Positions 1-6,532 of a stretch of DNA of 9,887 nucleotides are shown one piece after another. Every line of letters begins with the position of its first letter. Positions within the stretch are counted from its first letter, which is position 1. This stretch comes from Bacteroidota bacterium (lineage in GTDB: Bacteria > Bacteroidota > Bacteroidia > 2-12-FULL-35-15): contig JAIOQD010000140.1 of the NCBI GenBank assembly GCA_021413595.1, positions 1 to 9,887 of the forward strand. The letters are read 5' to 3'. A program made the position numbers and the translations under genes. The notes beneath the pieces were generated by a model. It did no database searches. It saw only the letters and a program-made list of their open reading frames with translations, and was not told where the DNA came from.

Positions 1-143
1 TTAATAGCATTTAAAACCTAATATTCCATATTTGGAATACAGTTGTGATTTGATTTCAAAGATTGATTAATAGCATTCGGTGCGTTGAACGATGCTGCAT
101 TTGATGTGTTGTGATTTGATTTCAAAGATTGATTAATAGCATT
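1..143 (+). CRISPR. Type II-C CRISPR array, right-hand end (2 full repeats, 1 partial, 2 spacers)
   Basis: Two identical 36-nt repeats lie at 42-77 and 108-143. Both begin GTTGTGATTTGATTTC and end GATTAATAGCATT. Positions 1-11 are the last 11 nt of a third copy cut by the window edge. The two spacers, 12-41 and 78-107, are each exactly 30 nt, a usual size for type II-C. The + strand is the crRNA sense strand: the repeat's first 8 nt and positions 15-25 are complementary to the anti-repeat of the tracrRNA gene at 5577-5602. The array continues left of the window, so its total size and the leader end cannot be judged. The last repeat is perfect, with no decay at this terminus. Confidence 0.97.
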
Positions 144-205
144 AGTTGATAATATTATCTTCTAGTATTCAATGAATTACAAAGAAATTATGCTATTTAA
201 AATGG

Positions 206-246
206 ACGGGATTGGACATGTTTTTACAGTTCTTTCCCGTTTTTTT
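206..246 (+). terminator. Possible terminator downstream of the CRISPR array
   Basis: ACGGGA at 206-211 is complementary to TCCCGT at 235-240, and seven T residues (240-246) follow at once. The loop is long (23 nt), which makes this a weak intrinsic terminator at best. It lies about 60 nt after the last repeat, where array transcription would be expected to end. If real, it argues that translation of the following gene begins beyond it rather than at the ATG at 218. Confidence 0.35.
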
Positions 247-565
247 ATTCCTGTCCCGCAGTAAATGCTTAAATTTGTGCGATGGGAAAATTGTTAGTAT
301 TTCTGAAATATGTATTTTTTGTTTTCTCATTGATATAAATGAAAATAGAAGACATGTGCATATTACAGATAAAAAAAGTGATTTAGAGCGTATCTGCAAA
401 TTTTGGATTGAGCCCTTTGTTGCTTTGGAGTATAACATAGGCTTTTCAAATAAAGAAATTAATGAAATAGAACAGATGGTAATTTTAAATATGACTTTAA
501 TTGAGTCGCAATTGGATCTGTTTTATGCTCATAAAAAAGTAAAATCAATAAATAAAAATGAGTAA
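218..565 (+). CDS. DUF4160-like small protein, uncertain start, possibly frameshifted at its 5' end
   Basis: A small protein resembling the DUF4160 family by eye. The core reads GKIVSISEICIF, then an HVH motif (residues 46-48 from this start), KFWIEP (61-66), EYNIGFSNKEINEIEQ, and an amphipathic C-terminal helix. The function of the family is not established; it is often encoded beside DUF2442, as here, in a toxin-antitoxin-like layout. The start is a problem. The only in-frame ATG is at 218, but its first 21 residues (hydrophobic, rich in F and L) match nothing in the family. In-frame TTG codons at 212 and 275 are alternatives. An out-of-frame ATG GGA AAA at 282 would encode the family-like N-terminus MGKIV if one A were added to the A-run at 287-290. 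The gene may therefore be mistranslated, weakly expressed or newly broken. It overlaps the next gene by 8 nt, suggesting translational coupling. Confidence 0.6.
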   Translation: MFLQFFPVFLFLSRSKCLNLCDGKIVSISEICIFCFLIDINENRRHVHITDKKSDLERICKFWIEPFVALEYNIGFSNKEINEIEQMVILNMTLIESQLDLFYAHKKVKSINKNE

Positions 566-911
566 AGCAATAGGATATACTAATATCTCACCTCGGATAA
601 AAGCAGTACGTTTTCCAAAAGGGAAAATTGTACTACATTTGGTTGATGGCCGTATTATTATTATTCCAGCTAATAAATTTCCGGAAATTGAACATTTATC
701 TGCTCCTCAAAAACGCAGATATAATACCCTTGCAGGCATGGGACTTATGTTTGAAAGTCTGGATACAGTATTTCATATCACAGATTTTATAGGTAAAGAT
801 TTTTCTTCTGAAATTTTAGGATCACCTGATAAGAATAATAAAAAATATATTGTAAAAAAATCGGCTCAGTCAAAAGCAGCTGAACGGGTTGTAAAATATG
901 GTAAGTCTTAA
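558..911 (+). CDS. DUF2442 domain protein
   Basis: A 117-residue protein with the DUF2442 pattern: a strand pair around VRFPKGKIVLHLVDGRIIIIP (residues 18-37, with the conserved DGR at 30-32 and P37), then a fixed FP (41-42), a helix with R53/R54 and LAGMGLMFESLD (58-69) leading into HITDFIG. The last 30 residues are Lys/Ser-rich and probably disordered. DUF2442 proteins are small, of unknown biochemical role, and are commonly second in a pair after DUF4160, as seen here. The ATG at 558 overlaps the 3' end of the upstream gene by 8 nt (stop at 563-565), typical of coupled translation. The stop (909-911) overlaps the stop of the oppositely oriented cas2 (908-910), so no room remains for a terminator between the two transcription units. 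Confidence 0.85.
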   Translation: MSKAIGYTNISPRIKAVRFPKGKIVLHLVDGRIIIIPANKFPEIEHLSAPQKRRYNTLAGMGLMFESLDTVFHITDFIGKDFSSEILGSPDKNNKKYIVKKSAQSKAAERVVKYGKS

Positions 912-1255
912 AACAACTCTAATTGGTTTGGTGCTGACTCCAAAGGCTGACTATTTGAACCCCAGTAATTAATAATATCTCCATATTGTTTATCGGTAAT
1001 TCTCACTATAGTTATATGCCCTTTTTTAGGAATTATATTCTCAACACGCTTTATATGAACATCTGCACTTTCGCTACTTGCACAGTGGCGGCTATAAACG
1101 GAATATTGCATCATTGTAAACCCATCTTTTTTTAATTCTTTACGAAAACTTGCATAGTTTTTTCTATCCTTTTTAGTGTCGGTAGGTAAATCGAAAAATA
1201 CAAATAGCCACATGATTCTGTATGCGTTTAGGCGTGAATAATTTTCAATTCCCAT
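908..1255 (-). CDS. cas2: CRISPR-associated endoribonuclease-like protein Cas2 (type II-C)
   Basis: Cas2 of 115 residues, the structural partner of Cas1 in the spacer-integration complex. The ferredoxin-like fold starts with MWLFVFFDLPTDTKKDRK (residues 15-32), with the conserved Asp22 at the end of strand 1. Next come FRKELKKDGFTMMQYSVYSRHC (37-58) and the ITIVRITDKQ strand (81-90). The C-terminus QLELF is typical of Bacteroidota type II-C Cas2. The start at 1255 gives the extension MGIENYSRLNAYRI before the fold; an RLNxYRIMW lead-in is common in this subgroup, so it is preferred over the internal ATG at residue 15. It is the last gene of the cas operon, 7 nt after the cas1 stop, and its tail overlaps the DUF2442 gene by 4 nt. 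Confidence 0.97.
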   Translation of the reverse strand: MGIENYSRLNAYRIMWLFVFFDLPTDTKKDRKNYASFRKELKKDGFTMMQYSVYSRHCASSESADVHIKRVENIIPKKGHITIVRITDKQYGDIINYWGSNSQPLESAPNQLELF

Positions 1256-1262
1256 TCCTTTA

Positions 1263-2156
1263 TCAGATAAGCGTTGGGTATTTTATTTGCTTTTCTTTAC
1301 CTTCAAAACATCTAACCAACGAAGCTGTTGTTTGGCTCACAGCAATCATTAGTGGACTTTTATTTTCTCCCATTAGTACATCCGTACTTATAACTCCAAT
1401 AAGTTTTGCTTTAATTTCTTTTGTCATTACATGGTAATCTGGATGCTCATTTTTTATTTCTACTACTAACTTATCTACAAAAGGGCGATAAGGTTCCATT
1501 ATATCATCTGCCAGACAAAAGGCATTGTATTTATTGTGATGATGAATGCCAAGAGTAGGTATTAATCCGGAACCTACTAAAGCGCGAGCAACAGCAGAAC
1601 GCAAAATGGTATAACCAAAATTTAAAGTAGGGTTGGGCGGCATTCCAAAACGGTCGCGAATAAAAGTTTCACTATCAAAAATATGTTTCCAGTAATGTCT
1701 GGCTGCTTGCGCTTCTTCATTGGTAGTATCTCCGCTCAATACTTTTGTAGCATATCTTTTTAGGGCTTCATCATTTTTGCCAAGTAAATTAAATAATTGT
1801 CCCTGATTTCTGATTTTAGCTTTAATGGTTTGTTGCCACAATTGTTTTTTTAATGGTTCACTTGCATTTATTTGATGCTTGTATCGCTCGCTTTGTAAGG
1901 TGTTTCCATCCAAAGAGAAAAGCATAGAGGAGGGGTGATGTGTTTTATCACAAAATACAACAGCTACATTGTTTTCTGCCAATTCCTGTATTACACTTTG
2001 TGTAAATGTTATTTCCTGATGATCTAAAATAACAAATCCTATGTCTTCTATCGGACGTTGTTTTATTTCTCCGCTTTCCTTGCTCGTAATAATAAGTTGG
2101 CTAAGGTTTGTACTTAGATGAAATGGATTGCTGAAATACAAGGTTTGTTTTATCAT
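1263..2156 (-). CDS. cas1: CRISPR-associated integrase Cas1 (type II-C)
   Basis: Cas1 of 297 residues, a full-length integrase that inserts new spacers at the array together with Cas2. The N-terminal beta domain spans about 1-80 (strand GFVILDHQEITFTQ at 40-53). The C-terminal helical domain carries the metal-binding site: a Glu in TNEEAQAARHYW (147/148), a His in LGIHHHNKYN (205-207), and the acidic run LADDIMEPYRPFVD (D217, D218, E221). The tail GKEKQIKYPTLI is typical for II-C Cas1. Start ATG at 2156. The gene follows cas9 by 45 nt, a gap holding a strong hairpin that could lower adaptation-gene expression relative to cas9. No truncation or substitution of metal ligands is seen. Confidence 0.98.
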   Translation of the reverse strand: MIKQTLYFSNPFHLSTNLSQLIITSKESGEIKQRPIEDIGFVILDHQEITFTQSVIQELAENNVAVVFCDKTHHPSSMLFSLDGNTLQSERYKHQINASEPLKKQLWQQTIKAKIRNQGQLFNLLGKNDEALKRYATKVLSGDTTNEEAQAARHYWKHIFDSETFIRDRFGMPPNPTLNFGYTILRSAVARALVGSGLIPTLGIHHHNKYNAFCLADDIMEPYRPFVDKLVVEIKNEHPDYHVMTKEIKAKLIGVISTDVLMGENKSPLMIAVSQTTASLVRCFEGKEKQIKYPTLI

Positions 2157-2170
2157 CGCCTATAAATTTA

Positions 2171-2197
2171 AAACCCCGATAGTGTTTATCGGGGTTT
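2171..2197 (-). terminator. Hairpin between cas9 and cas1 (attenuator-like)
   Basis: AAACCCCGATA at 2171-2181 and TATCGGGGTTT at 2187-2197 form a perfect 11-bp stem with a 5-nt loop. The hairpin starts about 5 nt after the cas9 stop codon (TAA, complement of 2202-2204). On the cas-operon strand it is followed by TTTTAAATTTATA, a broken U-tract, and then by the cas1 ATG 14 nt later. It may be a partial terminator or an RNA stability/processing element between cas9 and cas1-cas2. The stem is seen; the effect is inference. Confidence 0.65.
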
Positions 2198-2201
2198 GTA
2201 A

Positions 2202-5200
2202 TTAATTTATTTTTTTGATTTTACCTGATGGTGAAATTTTGATTTTTACTGGATTTAATTGTTTGTAAGCTGTCATACTTGCAATACCTATCATTTGTTT
2301 TGGATTGTCAATATTGGAAGCCAAATGGTGCCTGAATACAACGTTATATCCTGTTGTAGATGTTTTTTGCACCCTGTAAAGATATTTAGAAATCACTCGA
2401 GCGTTAGATTTCCAATCAATGTCTTCATCCTTAAGACCAACAATAAACATATCGTTTATTGACAAAGTCGTAATTATTTTAGCGCCATCATCAGGTAATT
2501 TAAACATATTATCTTTTCTGTTTTTACGCTCAACAACATCCCAAAAAGAAACAACTTTTTGTTTTAGAACTCCGAGTGCATCTTCATAAATTATTATATG
2601 ATGATTACTCCCCGGATCTACCCATTGGTTTATATCTTTTAACATAACAGCATTTTCGGAAGGTTCTTTTAACCTTACTTTTTTAATTGGAATTGGACTG
2701 CCATTCTTATTTGGTAAAAAAACAAATGGAATTTTATTTCCATGTTCATCGGTTTTAAAAAAAGCGTTTGGGGGCACTTTATCTTTCTTTTCGCCAGTAT
2801 AGCCACCAGCCTTTTCTATTGCTGCAATTATTAATTTCTGAACATTTATATCTGCAATCTTATTAACTTTAGCCTTATTGTCCAATGCTTCTAATGGCTT
2901 TCTTAAATGCAAGAATTCTTTTCCTTGTTTGTCTTTATGTTTTCCATATATTGTTTCAAGATGCAATTGCCCTCTGGCTGCAACTCCTTTGTTTTTATAT
3001 ACTTTTCCATTCTTTTCAAGAATTACATTTTTTGACGTTAATACTCTGTTTTTATTTTTATGAGACACTAAAATAGTATCTATTGCTGCTTTGGTATCAT
3101 TCCAAAAGTTTTCCCAAGGTCTTGATATAGCGGCCATTTCATACGTTCTATTATACCTGTTCCATTTTGAAATTTCATTCAAATGCTTTTGTGTAAAACA
3201 TGCCATTACCAAGGCATCAATAGCATGATGGCGGTGATCATCACGGTTTTTTGTATCTTCAACCGTATTTAATATTTTATTTAAGCCCCAATGATGACGT
3301 AGATTTGCAGTCATTTGTCCTGGTGCTACTTTTACATTCTTACAGACTTTTTCTAAATATACTTTTGCTTCTTTTGCAATATAGCGTGTATCGTTTAATT
3401 GACGAGAAATGAAATCTGTATCAACAGTTTGTTTTATAAATGTTTTGTATTTGCTGTAGCTATTGGGATTAGCAAATATTTTTTTCGCTCTCTCTTTTAC
3501 TACTTTCCATTTTGCATCATCATTTCCATAATATTGAAAAGGCGTTTTATCTCCTTTTGCTCGATTTTCATCCGCAAAACAAAGGGTTTTATTCATATAG
3601 CTATCATTTAGAGAAATGCTCCAAGGTACAATATGTTCGATTTGTATTTCGCCAGAAAATAAAATTTCTATTGCTATTTGTTTACCGGTATAAGGGCAAT
3701 GTTCTTTACACTCTTGCCACAGCTTATATTTTAAAACATTATCATGCGTTGGTGGCAAATTATATTTTTCTAATTCTTTTTTTACTTCATCATTCTTAAC
3801 TTCCAACCGTTTTTGATCTTTTCGTATTTCCATGCGTTTGTCTGATGAACTCTTTAAATCACGCGCCATTTCTACTTTTATTTCATCAAAGGCACCGTGT
3901 TCATCAATCAAATTGTTTACCAAACTTCTTAATTCAAACAATGCCTGAGAAACCATCGGGTTTCTCAAATTACTTATTTCTTTATCAGCTGCAACATCAA
4001 CCGGGAGTTTGCTTTTCAATTCTGATTTCATTTTAAGACTATGATGATACAATTTTTTTAATTGTTCTTCAGTTAATGAATAATCATCTTTTAAATAATC
4101 TTTAACAATTTCAATATAGTTTTCGTTATTAAGAACTATATCTGCAACGGCATTTATTATTTCATCTTTTTTATTGCTATCGAAATTATTCCAATCATTT
4201 CCAAAAGCATTTTTTACTCCTGCTAGCACAACTGCTTCATCATATCTGAAATCAGGCAAGAATTCTAATATGTTTAAAATGGCTTTCCTGCTCAATTGTG
4301 CATAGTCCTGTTTTAAATTAATTGCCTTTAAACTTTTGATTTGTTTCTCATCTAGATTCCATTTTCTTGCTGCGTATTCAAGCAGCCATTCATCATCGGT
4401 TGCGGTGTAAATAGTGTGCCACACATCTTCTTTTTGTTGTTCATTCATTTCATCCCAATTTTTCCCGAAGAGTTTAGAAAGTTTGGAAATCGTATATGTT
4501 CCAACTACTTTGTCATCGTCTTTATAATTGAAATTGTAACTGCTATCACCTAGTTTCAATATTTTTCGAATGTCTTTAAATTCAGTTTTATCTTTTGAAC
4601 AAAGCAGATTTAATATTATTTCTCTTTGTTCTTTTGTTAACTTTTCGCCATCACATTCAACTGAATGTGTCCATTGCCAGGCTCTGAATAATTCAAATGG
4701 AATAGCACTAACAGAACATTTTGTTTTTGTGGGTTCAAAAGTACATTTGCCTATCAAATGTTTTTGAGAACGGAGAGGTCTTTGATAAAATAATATTCCA
4801 GTTTCTTTTCCCTTATCATTAATTCCTAATTTTGCTTTTAATGTGTCGGTAAGTATTTTAGCATGATATTTTTTTTGTTCTTCCCAAATAAAATTAAATT
4901 CATCAATATACATTTTGCGTGTTGTATATCTGTTTCTTATTCTTGTTTCATGAGGGTTAATAGATGCAAGATAATCACCTAATGTTTTATAATTTTCTAT
5001 TTTCTGTTTTGTTTCTGAAATACCAATTTTACCAGATGCAGGCACTCCTTTAAATATTGTACTCTTTTCTTTATCCTCTTCTCCTCCTGCTTTTCTGTTA
5101 CTTTTAAAACCTCTTCTTTGACTTAAATGAAAAAAAATCCTTCCTAATTCCAATAAAGAAACTGGTTTTGAAATGGCTCTTTGTCTTAATGGATATGGGT

Positions 5201-5489
5201 TTTCTTTATTCCATTCATTTATCTCTACTTCGGCATTTGGTGCCATGTTGTTTTTTTGCAGTTCTTTCAATAGGAGATTTTTTCTTATTTTTCTTCTGAA
5301 ATAATTTTTTCTTTTTCCTCGTGCTTCCCTTCTTGTGGCATTTTTTGATTCTTCAACTGTTCCTTTTATCATATTCACCCCCATTGGAAATATGCGAGCA
5401 CCGATACCATTTATCTTATTGTTTTTGCCATCAACTACCGCCCATCCAATAGAATTAGTTCCTAAATCGAGCCCTAAAATTTTTGTCAT
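2202..5489 (-). CDS. cas9: CRISPR-associated endonuclease Cas9, subtype II-C
   Basis: RNA-guided double-strand DNA endonuclease of 1095 residues, the compact II-C size class. Domains in order: RuvC-I at the N-terminus (ILGLDLGTNSIGWA, catalytic Asp8); an arginine-rich bridge helix (about 46-80, RREARGKRKNYFRRKIRKN); the REC lobe (about 80-515); RuvC-II (DEIKVEMARD, Glu540); HNH (CPYTGK at 598-603, IEHIVPWS with His619, and Asn642 in DENRAKGD); RuvC-III (DDHRHHAIDA, His755 and Asp758); and a WED/PAM-interacting C-terminal region (about 830-1095). All nuclease residues are present, so both strands should be cut. ATG at 5489 gives the family-standard MTKILGLD start. It is first in the cas9-cas1-cas2 operon, with the tracrRNA gene divergent just upstream. 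Absence of csn2 and cas4 supports II-C. The PAM cannot be read from sequence. Confidence 0.99.
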   Translation of the reverse strand: MTKILGLDLGTNSIGWAVVDGKNNKINGIGARIFPMGVNMIKGTVEESKNATRREARGKRKNYFRRKIRKNLLLKELQKNNMAPNAEVEINEWNKENPYPLRQRAISKPVSLLELGRIFFHLSQRRGFKSNRKAGGEEDKEKSTIFKGVPASGKIGISETKQKIENYKTLGDYLASINPHETRIRNRYTTRKMYIDEFNFIWEEQKKYHAKILTDTLKAKLGINDKGKETGILFYQRPLRSQKHLIGKCTFEPTKTKCSVSAIPFELFRAWQWTHSVECDGEKLTKEQREIILNLLCSKDKTEFKDIRKILKLGDSSYNFNYKDDDKVVGTYTISKLSKLFGKNWDEMNEQQKEDVWHTIYTATDDEWLLEYAARKWNLDEKQIKSLKAINLKQDYAQLSRKAILNILEFLPDFRYDEAVVLAGVKNAFGNDWNNFDSNKKDEIINAVADIVLNNENYIEIVKDYLKDDYSLTEEQLKKLYHHSLKMKSELKSKLPVDVAADKEISNLRNPMVSQALFELRSLVNNLIDEHGAFDEIKVEMARDLKSSSDKRMEIRKDQKRLEVKNDEVKKELEKYNLPPTHDNVLKYKLWQECKEHCPYTGKQIAIEILFSGEIQIEHIVPWSISLNDSYMNKTLCFADENRAKGDKTPFQYYGNDDAKWKVVKERAKKIFANPNSYSKYKTFIKQTVDTDFISRQLNDTRYIAKEAKVYLEKVCKNVKVAPGQMTANLRHHWGLNKILNTVEDTKNRDDHRHHAIDALVMACFTQKHLNEISKWNRYNRTYEMAAISRPWENFWNDTKAAIDTILVSHKNKNRVLTSKNVILEKNGKVYKNKGVAARGQLHLETIYGKHKDKQGKEFLHLRKPLEALDNKAKVNKIADINVQKLIIAAIEKAGGYTGEKKDKVPPNAFFKTDEHGNKIPFVFLPNKNGSPIPIKKVRLKEPSENAVMLKDINQWVDPGSNHHIIIYEDALGVLKQKVVSFWDVVERKNRKDNMFKLPDDGAKIITTLSINDMFIVGLKDEDIDWKSNARVISKYLYRVQKTSTTGYNVVFRHHLASNIDNPKQMIGIASMTAYKQLNPVKIKISPSGKIKKIN

Positions 5490-5512
5490 AATTTATTTTT
5501 TATAATATTGTG

Positions 5513-5543
5513 GTAAATTAGAGATTAATTTGCATCTGCACAA
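5513..5543 (-). promoter_or_regulatory. Candidate weak cas9 promoter, overlapping the tracrRNA promoter
   Basis: On the - strand, TTG (complement of 5541-5543) is followed after 20 nt by TAATTTAC (complement of 5513-5520), a poor match to the Bacteroidota -7 box TAnnTTTG. It would give a 5' leader of roughly 20 nt before the cas9 ATG. It overlaps the opposing tracrRNA promoter (5530-5559), so the two transcripts may compete. This is only a candidate. Confidence 0.25.
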
Positions 5544-5559
5544 TTTTATATTACATTTG
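5530..5559 (+). promoter_or_regulatory. Bacteroidota-type promoter of the tracrRNA gene
   Basis: TTG at 5530-5532, a 19-nt spacer, then TACATTTG at 5552-5559 match the Bacteroidota primary sigma-factor consensus TTG-N19-TAnnTTTG exactly. Transcription should start at about 5565, some 12 nt before the anti-repeat, which fits a tracrRNA and nothing else in the region. Confidence 0.8.
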
Positions 5560-5564
5560 TAGTA

Positions 5565-5660
5565 AGAAATTTTTATTCAATCTTTGAGTTTCTTATCACA
5601 ATAAGGCTATATGCCGAAGGTGTAAACCTACGAGCCCCGCTTCGGTGGGGCTTATTTTTT
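5565..5660 (+). ncRNA. tracrRNA for the type II-C Cas9
   Basis: The anti-repeat lies at 5577-5602. TCAATCTTTGA (5577-5587) is the exact complement of repeat positions 15-25. ATCACAAT (5595-5602) pairs with repeat positions 1-8, with one G-U at the end. Between them GTTTCTT faces TTGATT of the repeat and forms the internal bulge expected in a crRNA:tracrRNA duplex. Downstream are the nexus GGC-TATAT-GCC (5605-5615), a second stem AGGT-GTAA-ACCT (5618-5629) and a terminator stem (5633-5652) with a T-run. The 5' end is inferred from the promoter just upstream and the 3' end from the T-run, giving about 96 nt. It is transcribed divergently from cas9 and in the same direction as the crRNA sense strand of the array. 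Confidence 0.92.
5633..5660 (+). terminator. Intrinsic terminator of tracrRNA
   Basis: AGCCCCGC (5633-5640) pairs with GTGGGGCT (5645-5652), one G-U included, around a TTCG tetraloop, followed by six T residues at 5655-5660. In type II-C tracrRNAs this last hairpin usually also belongs to the Cas9-binding scaffold. Confidence 0.9.
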
Positions 5661-5732
5661 ACTATTAGTTGGTGATAGATTTTAAACGATCTACATTATC
5701 ATTTAAATAATATTCACTTTCTTCACAAAACG

Positions 5733-6425
5733 ATGCTCCGAACAATAATAAAAACAGCCGATGGCTCACATTCCCTATTTGTAGAAGGATTAAACGAACA
5801 TTACCATTCTATTCATGGTGCAATTCAGGAAAGCAAACATGTTTTTATTGAGGCCGGATTAAAACCATTTATTTCGGGCCCAACAGCTTCTTCTTCTGAA
5901 GAAAAGGAACATCTTTCGATTTTAGAAATTGGTTTGGGTACAGGATTAAACGCAATACTTACCTATATTGAAACACAGCGATCTGATATACACATTCATT
6001 ATACAGCTATTGAGGCATACCCGGTAAGTCCAGATTTAATTGATCAGTTAAATTATGTGGAATTGCTGAAAGTTCAAAATCTTCAAGCAGTTTATTCTTC
6101 TATCCATGCTTGTGAATGGGGAAGGCCTTTTGCGATCTCCGATCAATTTACAATTTTAAAAATAAACAATGCATTGCAGGATACAGTTTTAGAAAACAAT
6201 TACCATCTGATTTATTTTGATGCATTTGGGCCGGGTGTGCAGCCTGAAATGTGGACGCAAGAAATATTTGCTAAACTCTATGCTGTTGTTGAACCTGGCG
6301 GATGTCTAGTTACGTATTGTGCAAAGGGTGAAGTGAAACGTACCTTAAAACGTGTTGGATTTACTGTTGAATCATTACCCGGGCCTCCTGGGAAAAGAGA
6401 AATGGTGAGAGCCAGTAAGAATTAA
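5733..6425 (+). CDS. mnmD: tRNA (5-methylaminomethyl-2-thiouridine)(34)-methyltransferase MnmD
   Basis: A 230-residue SAM-dependent methyltransferase corresponding to the methyltransferase half of MnmC, encoded alone as in many Bacteroidota. It is expected to make the last methylation giving mnm5(s2)U at the wobble position of some tRNAs. Signatures in order: HYHSIHGAIQESKHVFIEAGL (23-43), diagnostic of the family; the SAM-binding motif LEIGLGTGLNA (64-74); YFDAFGPGVQPEMWT (161-175); GGCLVTYCAKGEVKR (189-203); and the C-terminal LPGPPGKREM (215-224). ATG at 5733 gives the usual short N-terminus. Residues 48-60 are a small Ser/Glu-rich insertion before the SAM motif. No FAD-dependent MnmC domain follows. 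The gene stands alone, 72 nt after the tracrRNA terminator. Confidence 0.94.
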   Translation: MLRTIIKTADGSHSLFVEGLNEHYHSIHGAIQESKHVFIEAGLKPFISGPTASSSEEKEHLSILEIGLGTGLNAILTYIETQRSDIHIHYTAIEAYPVSPDLIDQLNYVELLKVQNLQAVYSSIHACEWGRPFAISDQFTILKINNALQDTVLENNYHLIYFDAFGPGVQPEMWTQEIFAKLYAVVEPGGCLVTYCAKGEVKRTLKRVGFTVESLPGPPGKREMVRASKN

Positions 6426-6474
6426 ATAGCCCTTGCCAACCTTTCTTCAAAGAAGAAGATGAGCTTGCATCTGC

Positions 6475-6503
6475 GCCCACCCTATGCGGTGTGGCTTTTT
6501 TTT
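6475..6503 (+). terminator. Probable intrinsic terminator of mnmD
   Basis: GCCCACC (6475-6481) pairs with GGTGTGGC (6488-6495), leaving one T bulged, with a 6-nt loop. Eight T residues follow (6496-6503). It lies 50 nt after the mnmD stop, on the correct strand. Confidence 0.65.
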
Positions 6504-6532
6504 GATTTTTTCTCAATTCTAGTGGGCTGGTG

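Noticed and set aside
145..180. GTTGATAATATTATC after the last repeat as a further degenerate CRISPR repeat
   Set aside because: Only the first four bases and scattered A/T positions agree with the 36-nt repeat; no 30-nt spacer separates it from the preceding repeat.
1222..1437. 71-codon open frame on the + strand across the cas1/cas2 junction
   Set aside because: Antisense to conserved Cas1 and Cas2 sequence, with no plausible start context or domain.
3512..3799. 95-codon open frame on the + strand inside cas9
   Set aside because: Antisense to well-conserved Cas9 HNH and RuvC-III sequence; composition is what the complement of Lys/Asn-rich codons gives.
2202..5489. Cas9 as a nickase or dead variant
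   Set aside because: Asp8, Glu540, His619, Asn642, His755 and Asp758 are all present in their usual motifs.
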